DNA from: Ptiloglossa arizonensis
Lineage: Eukaryota > Arthropoda > Insecta > Hymenoptera > Colletidae
Direction: 5' to 3'
Assembly (NCBI RefSeq): GCF_051014685.1
Contig: NW_027478397.1
Coordinates: forward strand, 186,001 to 250,000
DNA: 64,000 nt
The notes below the pieces were generated by a model. That model did no database searches and was not told the DNA's origin. It was given only the letters and a program-made list of their open reading frames with translations. This document shows, piece by piece, positions 11,821 through 23,220 of the stretch. Position numbers and translations under genes: made by a program. Each line of letters starts with the position of its first letter. Position 1 is the first letter of the stretch.

Positions 11821-14557
11821 GTTTCTCAACCATTCCTTAACTTCAAACTCCCATATCTCGCGAACGGATTGACGAACTCCAGAAATTCCTGTTGCGTCTG
11901 AAAGCAGAAACTCACCCGATTACAACGGTATGTGTATTTTTGCCCTAGGCCATTGTAGTTATTGGTTTCCAGTATCAGACTCGCGAAAATTTTTATGGTT
12001 TCTCAACCATTCCTTAACTTCAAACTCCCATATCTAGCGAACGGATTGACGAACTCCAGAAATTCCTGTTGCGTCTGAAAGCAGAAACTCGCCCGATTAC
12101 AACGGTATGTGTATTTTTGCCCTAGGCAATTGTAGTTATTGTTTTCGAGAATCAGATTTGCGAAAATTTTGACGATTTCTCAACCATTCCTTAACTTCAA
12201 ACTCTCATATCTTCGGAACGGATTGACGAACTCGAGAAATTCCTGTTGCATCTGAAAGTAGAAACTCTCCCGATTACAACGGTATGTGTATTTTTGCACT
12301 AGGCAATAGAAGTTATTGGTTTCGAGTATCAGACTTGCGAAAATTTTGATGGTTTCTCAACCATTCCGTAACTTCAAACTCCCATATCTCGCGAACGGAT
12401 TGACGAACTCGAGAAATTCCTGTTGCATCTGAAAGCAGAATCTCGCCCGATTACAATGGCATGTGTATTTTTGCCCTGGGCCATAGAAGTTATTGGTTTC
12501 GAGTATCAGACTTGCGAAAATATTGATGGATTCTCAACCATTCCGTAACTTCAAACTCCCATATCTCGCGAACGTATTGACGAACTCGAGAAATTCCTGT
12601 TGCATTTGAAAGCAGAAACTCGCCCGATTACAATGTGGTGTGTACTTTTCCCCTAGGCCATTCCAGTTGTTGGTTTCGAGTATCAGACCAGCGAACATTT
12701 TGATGGTTTCTCAACCATTCCTTAATTTCAAACTCCCATATCTAGCGAACGGATTGACGAACTCGAGAAATTCCTTTTGCATCTGAAAGTAGAAACTCGC
12801 CCGATTACAACGGTATGTGTATTTTTGCCGTAGGTAATAGTAGTTATTGGTTTCGAGTATCAGACTTGCGAAAATTTTGATGATTTCTCAACCATTCCTA
12901 AACTTCAAACTCCCATATCTCGCGAACGGATTACCAACTCGAGAAATTCCAGTTGCATCTGAAAGCATAATCTCGCCCGATTACAATGGTATTTGTATTT
13001 TTGCTCTAGGCCATAGTAGTTATAGGTTTCGAGTATCAGACTTGCGAAAATTTTGATGGTTTCTCAACCATTCTTTAACTTCAAACTCCCATATCTCGCG
13101 AACGGATTGACGAACTAGAGAAATTCCAGTTGCATCTGAAAGCAGAAACTCGCCCGATTACAGTGGTATGTGTACTTTTCCCCTAGGCCATTCCAGTTAT
13201 TGGTTTCGAGTATCAGACCAGCGAAAATTTTGATGGTTTCTCAACCATTCCTTAACTTCAAACTCCCATATCTCGCGAACGGATTGACGAACTCGAGGAA
13301 TTCCAGCTGCATCTGAAAGCAGAATCTCGACCGATTACAACGGTATGTGTATCTTTACCCTAGGCAATAGTAGTTATTGGTTTCGAGTATCAGACTTGCG
13401 AAAATTTTGATGATTTCTCAACCATTCCTTAACTTAAAACTCCCATATCTCGCGAACGGATTACCAACTCGAGAAATTCCAGTTGCATCTGAAAGCATAA
13501 TCTCGCCCGATTACAATGGTATTTGTATTTTTGCCCTAGGCCATAGCAGTTATTGGTTTCGAGTGTCAGACTTTCGAAAATTTTGATGGTTTCTCAACCA
13601 TTCCTTAACTTCAAACTCCCACATCTCGCGAAAGGATTGTCGAACTAGAGAAATTCCAGTTGCACCTGAAAGCAGAAGCTCGTCCGATTACAATGGTATA
13701 TGTACTTTTGCCCTAGGCCATTCCAGTTATTGGTTTCGAATATCAGACCAGCGAAAATTTTGGTGGTTTCTCAACCACTCCTTAACTTCAAACTCCCATA
13801 TCTCGCGAACGGTTTGACGAACTCGAGAAATTCCTGCTGCATCTGAAAGCAGAAACTCGCCCAATTACAACGGTATGTGTATTTTTGCCCTAGGCCATAG
13901 CAGTTATTGGTTTCGAGTATCAGACTTGCGGAAATTTTGATGGTTTCCCAACCATTCCTTAACTTCAAACTCCCATATCTCGCGAACGGATTACCAACTC
14001 AAGAAATTCCAGTTGCATCTGAAAGCATAATCTCGCCCGATTACAATGGTATTTGAATTTTTGCCCTAGGCCATTGCAGCTATTGGTTTCGAGTATCAGA
14101 CTTGCGAAAATTTTGATGGTTTCTCAACCATTCCTTATCTTCAAGCTCCCATATCTCTCGAACGGATTGACGAACTAGAGAAATTCCATTTGCATCTGAA
14201 AGCATAATCTCGCCCGATTACAATGGTATTTGTATTTTTGCCCTAGGCCATAGTAGTTATAGGTTTCGAGTATCAGACTTGCGAAAATTTTGATGGTTTC
14301 TCAACCATTCCTTAACTTCAAACTCCCATATCTCGCGAACGGATTGACGAACTAGAGAAATTCCAGTTGCATCTGAAAGCAGAAACTCGCCCGATTACAG
14401 TGGTATGTGTACTTTTCCCCTAGGCCATTCCAGTTATTGGTTTCGAGTATCAGACCAGCGAAAATTTTGATGGTTTCTCAACCATTCCTTAACTTCAAAC
14501 CCCCAAATCTCGCGAACGGATTGACGAACTCGAGAAATTCCTGCTGCATCTGAAAGC
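11821..14557. repeat. Satellite array, domain B left part
   Basis: The same 177-bp satellite in the same orientation. From about 12840 it is marked by a 176-bp monomer with ggattaccaactcgag and tctgaaagcataatctcgc, alternating with ggattgacgaactagag and gtacttttcccctagg monomers. Equivalent short monomers at about 12847 and 13377 lie 530 bp apart (three monomers, one base short). The part between 11821 and 12840 is a diverged transition. It ends at the retrotransposon-like insert. Confidence 0.9.
14545..14557. repeat. Target-site duplication, left copy
   Basis: tgcatctgaaagc, 13 bp of satellite monomer immediately left of the insert. It is identical to 15029-15041. The bases outside differ (c on the left at 14544, a on the right at 15028). 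Removing the insert and one copy restores a normal, in-phase monomer. Confidence 0.85.
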
Positions 14558-14652
14558 CTTTGGTGAGTGACGCCACCATGCATCCGAGTTGGCCCACCTG
14601 TGCCGAGGGGTGCAAGACCCACAACGGGGAGCATAATAAGTGCGAAAACTCC

Positions 14653-14671
14653 ACCAGTAGTTTAAACTGGT
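14653..14671 (+). other. Inverted repeat within the insert
   Basis: accagt (14653-14658) and actggt (14666-14671) form a 6-bp stem around a loop that contains gtttaaac. It is one of three perfect short stems within about 160 bp of the insert. Confidence 0.5.
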
Positions 14672-14775
14672 ACCGCGGGGGTCTGGCGTAGCCCACAGAG
14701 GGGGAAAAATGCCCCACTGTTGCCGACCATGGGTTGGACTCGCGGGGGCAGTGGTATAGCCTATATCGCGGGCTA

Positions 14776-14788
14776 GAGGTAATACCTC
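14776..14788 (+). other. Inverted repeat within the insert
   Basis: gaggta-a-tacctc is a perfect 6-bp inverted repeat around one base; as RNA it would form a 5-bp stem with a 3-base loop. It lies eight bases before the next stem. Confidence 0.5.
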
Positions 14789-14795
14789 GATGGGT

Positions 14796-14813
14796 GAGCT
14801 GCATTATCAGCTC
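14796..14813 (+). other. Inverted repeat within the insert
   Basis: gagctg (14796-14801) and cagctc (14808-14813) pair around the loop cattat. With the preceding stem it forms two adjacent hairpins. This would fit a structured retrotransposon 3' region or a structured RNA, but it is not diagnostic. Confidence 0.5.
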
Positions 14814-15028
14814 GGGTACCGACCTGCAGAGCCGGTAGAGATTTAGAAAGGTCTCGCCTACACCAAAAGGGATGACTGGAGCTTGCACTCTGGCGTCAAA
14901 TTGGTAGTCTATGTGGAGCAACTTCACGTAGACGCGCTGATTGATCGTATTTCAATCCCACGCCCATGGGGGCCGTGTTTGTTGAGCCCTCGCGGCAGGC
15001 ACAGACACGTAAAACACAACTAGACGAA

Positions 15029-15041
15029 TGCATCTGAAAGC
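15029..15041. repeat. Target-site duplication, right copy
   Basis: tgcatctgaaagc, identical to 14545-14557. The satellite resumes in phase with agaaactcgcccaattac. Confidence 0.85.
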
Positions 15042-18000
15042 AGAAACTCGCCCAATTACAACTGTGTGTGTATTTTTGCCCTAGGCAATAGTAGTTATTG
15101 GTTTCGAGTGTCAGACTTGCGAAAATTTTGATGATTTCTCAACCATCCCTTAACTTCAAACTCCCATATCTCGCGAACGGATTACCAACTCGACAAATTC
15201 CAGTTGCATCTAAAAGCATAATCTCGCCCGATTACAATGGTATGTGTATTTTTGCCCTAGGCCATAGCATTTATTGGTTTCGAGCATCAGACTTGCGAAA
15301 ATTTTGATGGTTTCTCAACCATTCCTTAACTTCAAACTCCCATATCTCGCGAACGGATTGACGAACTCGAGAAATTCCTCTTGCATCTGAAGGTAGAAGA
15401 TCGCCCGATTACAACGGTATGTGTATTTTTGCCCTAGGTAATAGTAGTTATTGGTTTCGAGTATCAGACTTGCGAAAATTTTGATGATTTCTCAACCACT
15501 CCTTAACTTCAAACTCCCATATCTCGCGAACGGTTTGACGAACTCGAGAAATTCCTGCTGCATCTGAAAGCAGAAACTCGCCCAATTACAACGGTATGTG
15601 TATTTTTGCCCTAGGCAATAGTAGTTATTGGTTTCGAGTATCAGACTCGCGAAAATTTTGATGGTTTCTCAACCATTCCTCAACTTCAAACTCCCATATC
15701 TCGCGAACGGATTACCAACTCGAGAAATTCCAGTTGCATCTGAAAGCATAATCTCGCCCGATTACACTGGTATTTGTATTTTTGCCCTAGGCCATAGCAG
15801 TTATTGGTTTCGAGTATCAGACTTGCGGAAATTTTGATGGTTTCCCAACCATTCCTTAAATTCAAACTCCCATATCTCGCGAACGGATTACCAACTCGAG
15901 AAATTCCAGTTGCATCTGAAAGCATAATCTCGCCCGATTACAATGGTATTTGAATTTTTGCCCTAGGCCATTGCAGCTATTGGTTTCGAGTATCAGACTT
16001 GCGAAAATTTTGATGGTTTCTCAACTATTCCTTAACTTCAAGCTCCCATATCTCTCGAACTGATTGACGAACTAGAGAAATTCCAGTTGCATCTGAAAGT
16101 AGAAACTCGCCCGATTACAATGGTGTGTGTATTTTTGCCCTAGGCAATTGTAGTTATTGGTTTCGAGTATCAGACTTGCGAAAATTTTGATGGTTTCTCA
16201 ACCATTCCTTAACTTCAAACTCCCATATCTCGCGAACGGATTGACGAACTAGAGAAATTCCAGTTGCATCTGAAAGCAGAAACTCGCCCGATTACAGTGG
16301 TATGTGTACTTTTCCCCTAGGCCATTCCAGTTATTGGTTTCGAGTATCAGACCAGCGAAAATTTTGATGGTTTCTCAACCATTCCTTAACTTCAAACTCC
16401 CATATCTCGCGAACGGATTGACGAACTCGAGGAATTCCAGCTTCATCTGAAAGCAGAATCTCGCCCGATTACAACGGTATGTGTATCTTTGCCCTAGGCA
16501 ATAGTAGTTATTGGTTTCGAGTATCAGACTTGCGAAAATTTTGATGATTTCTCAACCATTCCTTAACTTCAAACTCCCATATCTCGCGAACGGATTACCA
16601 ACTCGAGAAATTCCAGTTGCATCTGAAAGCATAATCTCGCCCGATTACAATGGTGTTTGTATTTTTGCCCTAGGCCATAGCAGTTATTGGTTTCGAGTAT
16701 CAGACTTGCGGAAATTTTGATGGTTTCCCAACCATTCCTTAACTTCAAACTCCCATATCTCGCGAACGGATTACCAACTCGAGAAATTCCAGTTGCATCT
16801 GAAAGCATAATCTCGCCCGATTACAATGGTATTTGAATTTCTGCCCTAGGCCATTGCAGCTATTGGTTTCGAGTATCAGACTTGCGAAAATTTTGATGGT
16901 TTCTCAACCATTCCTTAATTTCAAACTCCCATATCTCGCGAACGGATTGACGAACTAGAGAAATTGCTGTTGCACCTGAAAGCAGAAACTCGCCCTATTA
17001 CAGTGGTATGTGTACTTTTCCCCTAGGCCATTCCAGTTATTGGTTTCGAGTATCAGACCAGCGAAAATTTTGGTGGTTTCTCAACCACTCCTTAACTTCA
17101 AACTCCCATACCTCGCGAACGGTTTGACGAACTCGAGAAATTCCAGCTGCATCCGAAAGCAGAATCTCGCCCGATTACAACGGTATGTGTATCTTTGCCC
17201 TAGGCAATAGTAGTTATTGGTTTCGAGTATCAGACTTGCGAAAATTTTGATTATTTCTCAACCATTCCTTAACTTCAAACTCCCATATCTCGCGAACGGA
17301 TTACCAACTCGAGAAATTCCAGTTGCATCTGAAAGCATAATCTCGCCCGATTACAATGGTATTTGTATTTTTGCCCTAGGCCATAGTAGTTATTGGTTTC
17401 GAGTATCAGACTTTCGAAAATTTTGATGGTTTCTCAACCATTCCTTAACTTCAAACTCCCACATCTCGCGAACGGATTGTCGAACTAGAGAAATTCCAGT
17501 TGCATCTGAAAGCAGAAACTCGTCCGATTACAATGGTATATGTACTTTTGCCCTAGGCCATTCCAGTTATTGGTTTCGAGTATCAGACCAGCGAAAATTT
17601 TGGTGGTATCTCAACCACTCCTTAACTTCAAACTCCCATATCTCGCGAACGGTTTGACGAACTCGAGAAATTCCTGCTGCATCTGAAAGCAGAATCTCGC
17701 CCAATTACAACGGTATGTGTATTTTTGCCCTAGGCAATAGTAGTTATTGGTTTCGAGTATCAGAGTTGCGAAAATTTTGATGGTTTCTCAACCATTCCTC
17801 AACTTCAAACTCCCATATCTCGCGAACGGATTACCAACTCGAGAAATTCCAGTTGCATCTGAAAGCATAATCTCGCCCGATTACACTGGTATTTGTATTT
17901 TTGCCCTAGGCCATTGCAGCTATTGGTTTCGAGTATCAGACTTGCGAAAATTTTGATGATTTCTCAACCATTCCTTAACTTCAAACTCCCATATCTCGCG

Positions 18001-20742
18001 AACGGCTTGACGAACTCGAGAAAGTCCTGTTGCATCTGAAGGTAGAAGATCGCCCGATTACAACGGTATGTGTATTTTTGCCCTAGGCAATAGTAGTTAT
18101 TGGTTTCGAGTATCAGACCAGCGAAAATTTTGATGGTTTCTCAGCCATTCCTTAACTTCAAACTCCCATATCTCGCGAACGGATTGACGAACTCGAGAAA
18201 TTCCTGCTGCATCTGAAAGCAGAAACTCGCCCAATTACAACGGTGTGTGTATCTTTGCCCTAGGCAATAGTAGTTATTGGTTTCGAGTATCAGACCAGCG
18301 AAAATTTTGATGGTTTCGAAACCATTCCTTAACTTCAAACTCCCATATCTCGCGAACGGATTGACGAACTCGTGAAATTCCTGCTGCATCTGAAAGCAGA
18401 AACTCGCCCAATTACAACGGTGTGTGTATTTTTGCCCTAGGCAATAGTAGTTATTGGTTTCGAGTATCAGACTTGCGAAAATTTTGATGATTTCTCAACC
18501 ATTCCTTAACTTCAAACTCCCATATCTCGCGAACGGATTAAGAACTCGAGAAATTCCAGTTGCATCTGAAAGCATAATCTCGCCCGATTACAATGGAATT
18601 TGAATTTTTGCCCTAGGCCATAGCAGTTATTGGTTTCGAGTATCAGACTTGCGGAAATTTTGATGGTTTCCCAACCATTCCTTAACTTCAAACTCCCATA
18701 TCTCGCGAACGGATTACCAACTCGAGAAATTCCAGTTGCATCTGAAAGCATAATCTCGCCCGATTACAATGGTATTTGAATTTTTGCCCTAGGCCATTGC
18801 AGCTATTGGTTTCGAGTATCAGACTTGCGAAAATTTTGATGGTTTCTCAACCATTCCTTAACTTCAAACTCCCATATCTCGCGAACGGATTGACGAACTA
18901 GAGAAATTGCTGTTGCACCTGAAAGCAGAAACTCGCCCTATTACAGTGGTATGTGTACTTTTCCCCTAGGCCATTCCAGTTATTGGTTTCGAGTATCAGA
19001 CCAGCGAAAATTTTGGTGGTTTCTCAACCACTCCTTAACTTCAAACTCCCATATCTCGCGAACGGTTTGACGAACTCGAGAAATTCCTGCTGCATCTGAA
19101 AGCAGAAACTCGCCCAATTACAACGGTATGTGTATTTTTGCCCTAGGCAATAGTAGTTATTGGTTTCGAGTATCAGACTTGCGAAAATTTTGATGGTTTC
19201 TCAACCATTCCTCAACTTCAAACTCCCATATCTCGCGAACGGATTACCAACTCGAGAAATTCCAGTTGCATCTGAAAGCATAATCTCGCCCGATTACAAT
19301 GGTATTTGTATTTTTGCCCAAGGCCATAGCAGTTATTGGTTTCGAGTATCAGACTTGCGGAAATTTTGATGGTTTCCCAACCATTCCTTAACTTCAAGCT
19401 CCCATATCTCTCGAACGGATTGACGAACTAGAGAAATTCCAGTTGCATCTGAAAGTAGAAACTCGCCCGATTACAATGGTGTGTGTATTTTTGCCCTAGG
19501 CAATTGTAGTTATTGGTTTCGAGTATCAGACTTGCGAAAATTTTGATGATTTCTCAACCATTCCTTAACTTCAAACTCCCATATCTCGCGAACGGCTTGA
19601 CGAACTCGAGAAAGTCCTGTTGCATCTGAAGGTAGAAGATCGCCCGATTACAACGGTATGTGTATTTTTGCCCTAGGCAACAGTAGTTATTGGTTTCGAG
19701 TATCAGACCAGCGAAAATTTTGATGGTTTCTCAACCATTCCTTAACTTTAAACTCCCATATCTCGCGAACGGATTGACGAACTCGAGAAATTCCTGCTGC
19801 ATCTGAAAGCAGAAACTCGCCCAATTACAACGGTGTGTGTATTTTTGGCTTAGGCAATAGTAGTTATTGGTTTCGAGTATCAGACTTGGGAAAATTTTGA
19901 TGATTTCTCAACCATTCCTTAACTTCAAACTCCCATATCTCGCGAACGGATTAAGAACTCGAGAAATTCCAGTTGCATCTGAAAGCATAATCTCGCCCGA
20001 TTACAATGGAATTTGAATTTTTGCCCTAGGCCATAGCAGTTATTGGTTTCGAGTATCAGACTTTCGAAAATTTTGAAGGTTTCTCAACCATTCCTTAACT
20101 TCAAACTCCCACATCTCGCGAACGGATTGTCGAACTAGAGAAATTCCAGTTGCATCTGAAAGCAGAAACTCGTCCGATTGCAATGGTATATGTACTTTTG
20201 CCCTAGGCCATTCCAGTTACTGCTTTCGAGTATCAGACCAGCGAAAATTTTGGTGGTTTCTCAACCACTCCTTAACTTCAAACTCCCATATCTCGCGAAC
20301 GGTTTGACGAACTCGAGAAATTCCTGCTGCATCTGAAAGCAGAAACTCGCCCAATAACAACGGTATGTGTATTTTTGCCCTAGGCAATAGTAGTTATTGG
20401 TTTCGAGTATCAGACTTGCGAAAATTTTGATGATTTCTCAACCATTCCTTAACTTCAAACTCCCATATCTCGCGAACGGATTACCAACTCGAGAAATTCC
20501 AGTTGCATCTGAAAGCTTAATCTCGCCCGATTACAATGGTATTTGAATTTTTGCCCTAGGCCATTGCAGCTATTGGTTTCGAGTATCAGACTTGCGGAAA
20601 TTTTGATGGTTTCCCAACCATTCCTTAACTTCAAGCTCCCATATCTCTCGAACGGATTGACGAACTAGAGAAATTCCAGTTGCATCTGAAAGTAGAAACT
20701 CGCCCGATTACAATGGTGTGTGTATTTTTGCCCTAGGCAATT
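15042..20742. repeat. Satellite array, domain B right part
   Basis: Continues domain B in the same orientation. The 176-bp ggattaccaac monomer recurs at spacings of 530 bp (about 15098 to 15628, and 17217 to 17747), 706 bp and 883 bp, all near-multiples of the monomer. Other types alternate with it: gtgtacttttcccctagg with cagaccagcgaaaa, and tgctgcatctgaaag with gcccaattacaacgg. Relatives of 15618-16200 occur at about 1860-2440 in domain A. Around 17957-18600 and 19547-20013 a further block is repeated, one monomer longer in the first copy. No gene is seen. Confidence 0.92.
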
Positions 20743-21981
20743 GTAGTTATTGGTTTCGAGTATCAGACTTGCACAAATTTTGATGGTTTCTCAACCATTC
20801 CTTAACTTCAAACTCCTATATCTCGCGAACGGATTGACGAACTCGAGAAATTCCTGTTGCATCTGAAAGTAGAAACTCGCCCGATTACATTGGTGCGTGT
20901 ACTTTTCCCCTAGGCCATTCCAGATATTAGTTTCGAGTATCAGACTTGCGAAAATTTTGATGGTTTCTCAACCATTCCATAACTTCAAACTCCCATATCT
21001 CGCGAACGGATTGACGAACTCGAGAAATTCCTGTTGCATCAGAAAGCAGAAGCTCGATCGATTACAACGGTATGTGTATTTTTGCCCTAGGCAATAGTAG
21101 TTATTGGTTTCGATTGTCAGACTTGCGAAAATTTTGATGATTTCTCAACCATTCCTTAACTTCAAACTCCCATATCTCGCAAACGGATTGACGAATCCGA
21201 GAAATTCCTGTTGCATCTGAAAGCAGAAATTCGCCCGATTACTACTGTATGTGTATCTTTGCCCTAGGCCATTCCAGTTTTTCATTTCTAGCATCAGAAT
21301 TGCGAAAATTTTGATGGTTCCTCGACCATCTCTTAAATCCAAACTCCGATATTTCGCGTACGGAATGACGAATCCGAGAAATTTCTGTTGTATCTGACAG
21401 CAGAAACTCGCCTGATTACAACGTTATGTGTTTTTTTTGTCCTAGTCCATAGTAGTTATTGGTATCGAGTATCAGACTTGCGAAAATTTTTATGGTTTCT
21501 CAACCACTCCTTAACTTCAAACTCCCATATCTCGCGAACGGAGTGACGAACTCGCGAAATTCCTATTGCATCTGAAAGTAGAAACTCGCCCGATTACAGA
21601 GGTATGTGTATTTTTGCCCTAGGCCATTCCAGTTATTCGTTTCTAGCATCAGAATTGCGAAAATTTTGATGGTTTCTCAAACATTCCTTAACTTCACACT
21701 CCCATATCTCGCGAACGGATTACCAACTCGAGAAGTTCCAGTTGCATCTGAAAGCATAATCTCGCCCGATTACAATGGTATGTGTATTTTTGCCCTATGC
21801 CATTGCATTTATTGGTTTCGAGCGTCAGACTTGCGAAAATTTTGATGGTTTCTCAACCATTTCTTAACTTCAAACTCCCATATCTCGCGAACGGATTGAC
21901 GAACTCGAGAAATTCCTCTTGCATCTGAAGGTAGAAGATCGCCCGATTACAACGGTATGTGTATTTTTGCCCTAGGTAATA
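20743..21981. repeat. Seven-monomer tandem duplication, copy 1 (1,239 bp)
   Basis: Seven monomers, exactly 7 x 177 bp, followed directly by a second copy. Marker variants are gcacaaattttgatgg, cctatatctcgcg, ggtgcgtgtac, catcagaaagcagaagctcgatcg, gacgaactcgcgaaattcctattg and gcgtcagacttgcg. Related monomers recur in the HOR core and near 59640 and 61240. Confidence 0.92.
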
Positions 21982-23220
21982 GTAGTTATTGGTTTCGAGT
22001 ATCAGACTTGCACAAATTTTGATGGTTTCTCAACCATTCCTTAACTTCAAACTCCTATATCTCGCGAACGGATTGACGAACTCGAGAAATTCCTGTTGCA
22101 TCTGAAAGTAGAAACTCGCCCGATTACATTGGTGCGTGTACTTTTCCCCTAGGCCATTCCAGATATTAGTTTCGAGTATCAGACTTGCGAAAATTTTGAT
22201 GGTTTCTCAACCATTCCATAACTTCAAACTCCCATATCTCGCGAACGGATTGACGAACTCGAGAAATTCCTGTTGCATCAGAAAGCAGAAGCTCGATCGA
22301 TTACAACGGTATGTGTATTTTTGCCCTAGGCAATAGTAGTTATTGGTTTCGATTGTCAGACTTGCGAAAATTTTGATGATTTCTCAACCATTCCTTAACT
22401 TCAAACTCCCATATCTCGCAAACGGATTGACAAATCCGAGAAATTCCTGTTGCATCTGAAAGCAGAAATTCGCCCGATTACTACTGTATGTGTATCTTTG
22501 CCCTAGGCCATTCCAGTTTTTCATTTCTAGCATCAGAATTGCGAAAATTTTGATGGTTCCTCGACCATCTCTTAAATCCAAACTCCGATATTTCGCGTAC
22601 GGAATGACGAATCCGAGAAATTTCTGTTGTATCTGACAGCAGAAACTCGCCTGATTACAACGTTATGTGTTTTTTTTGTCCTAGTCCATAGTAGTTATTG
22701 GTATCGAGTATCAGACTTGCGAAAATTTTTATGGTTTCTCAACCACTCCTTAACTTCAAACTCCCATATCTCGCGAACGGAGTGACGAACTCGCGAAATT
22801 CCTATTGCATCTGAAAGTAGAAACTCGCCCGATTACAGAGGTATGTGTATTTTTGCCCTAGGCCATTCCAGTTATTCGTTTCTAGCATCAGAATTGCGAA
22901 AATTTTGATGGTTTCTCAAACATTCCTTAACTTCACACTCCCATATCTCGCGAACGGATTACCAACTCGAGAAGTTCCAGTTGCATCTGAAAGCATAATC
23001 TCGCCCGATTACAATGGTATGTGTATTTTTGCCCTATGCCATTGCATTTATTGGTTTCGAGCGTCAGACTTGCGAAAATTTTGATGGTTTCTCAACCATT
23101 TCTTAACTTCAAACTCCCATATCTCGCGAACGGATTGACGAACTCGAGAAATTCCTCTTGCATCTGAAGGTAGAAGATCGCCCGATTACAACGGTATGTG
23201 TATTTTTGCCCTAGGTAATA
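21982..23220. repeat. Seven-monomer tandem duplication, copy 2 (1,239 bp)
   Basis: The second copy is nearly identical to 20743-21981. The one difference I noticed is gattgacgaatcc in copy 1 (g at 21193) against gattgacaaatcc here (a at 22432). Just past the end, ggtttcgag has lost one t (about 23230). Such low divergence implies a very recent event. Confidence 0.92.

Larger units (their letters stand above)
14558..15028. mobile_element. Retrotransposon-like insert in satellite (471 bp, family unidentified)
   Basis: The only non-satellite DNA in the window. It is visibly richer in G+C than the satellite, has no 177-bp periodicity, and interrupts one monomer between perfect 13-bp direct repeats. 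A variable-length duplication of this size, without terminal inverted repeats, is typical of target-primed insertion by LINEs or of SINEs mobilised by them. A 5'-truncated LINE 3' end or a SINE would fit. The plus-strand right end is mildly A-rich (acgtaaaacacaac), weakly suggesting that its 3' end lies on the right. The plus strand has several short perfect hairpins. The longest frame here, on the minus strand from 14927, runs 149 codons out into satellite and shows no motif I recognise. I cannot name the family. Confidence 0.75.

Noticed and set aside
14478..14927. 149-codon open frame on the minus strand, the longest in the window
   Set aside because: It starts inside the insert and runs out through the target-site duplication into satellite. 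I recognise no domain or motif, and its last third is the ordinary satellite frame. It is most likely chance or a broken remnant.
14558..15028. Insert as a DNA transposon or a tRNA/rRNA gene
   Set aside because: It has no terminal inverted repeats, and a 13-bp duplication is unusual for common DNA transposon families. No full cloverleaf or recognisable rRNA segment is visible. The tRNA-promoter-like words are imperfect.
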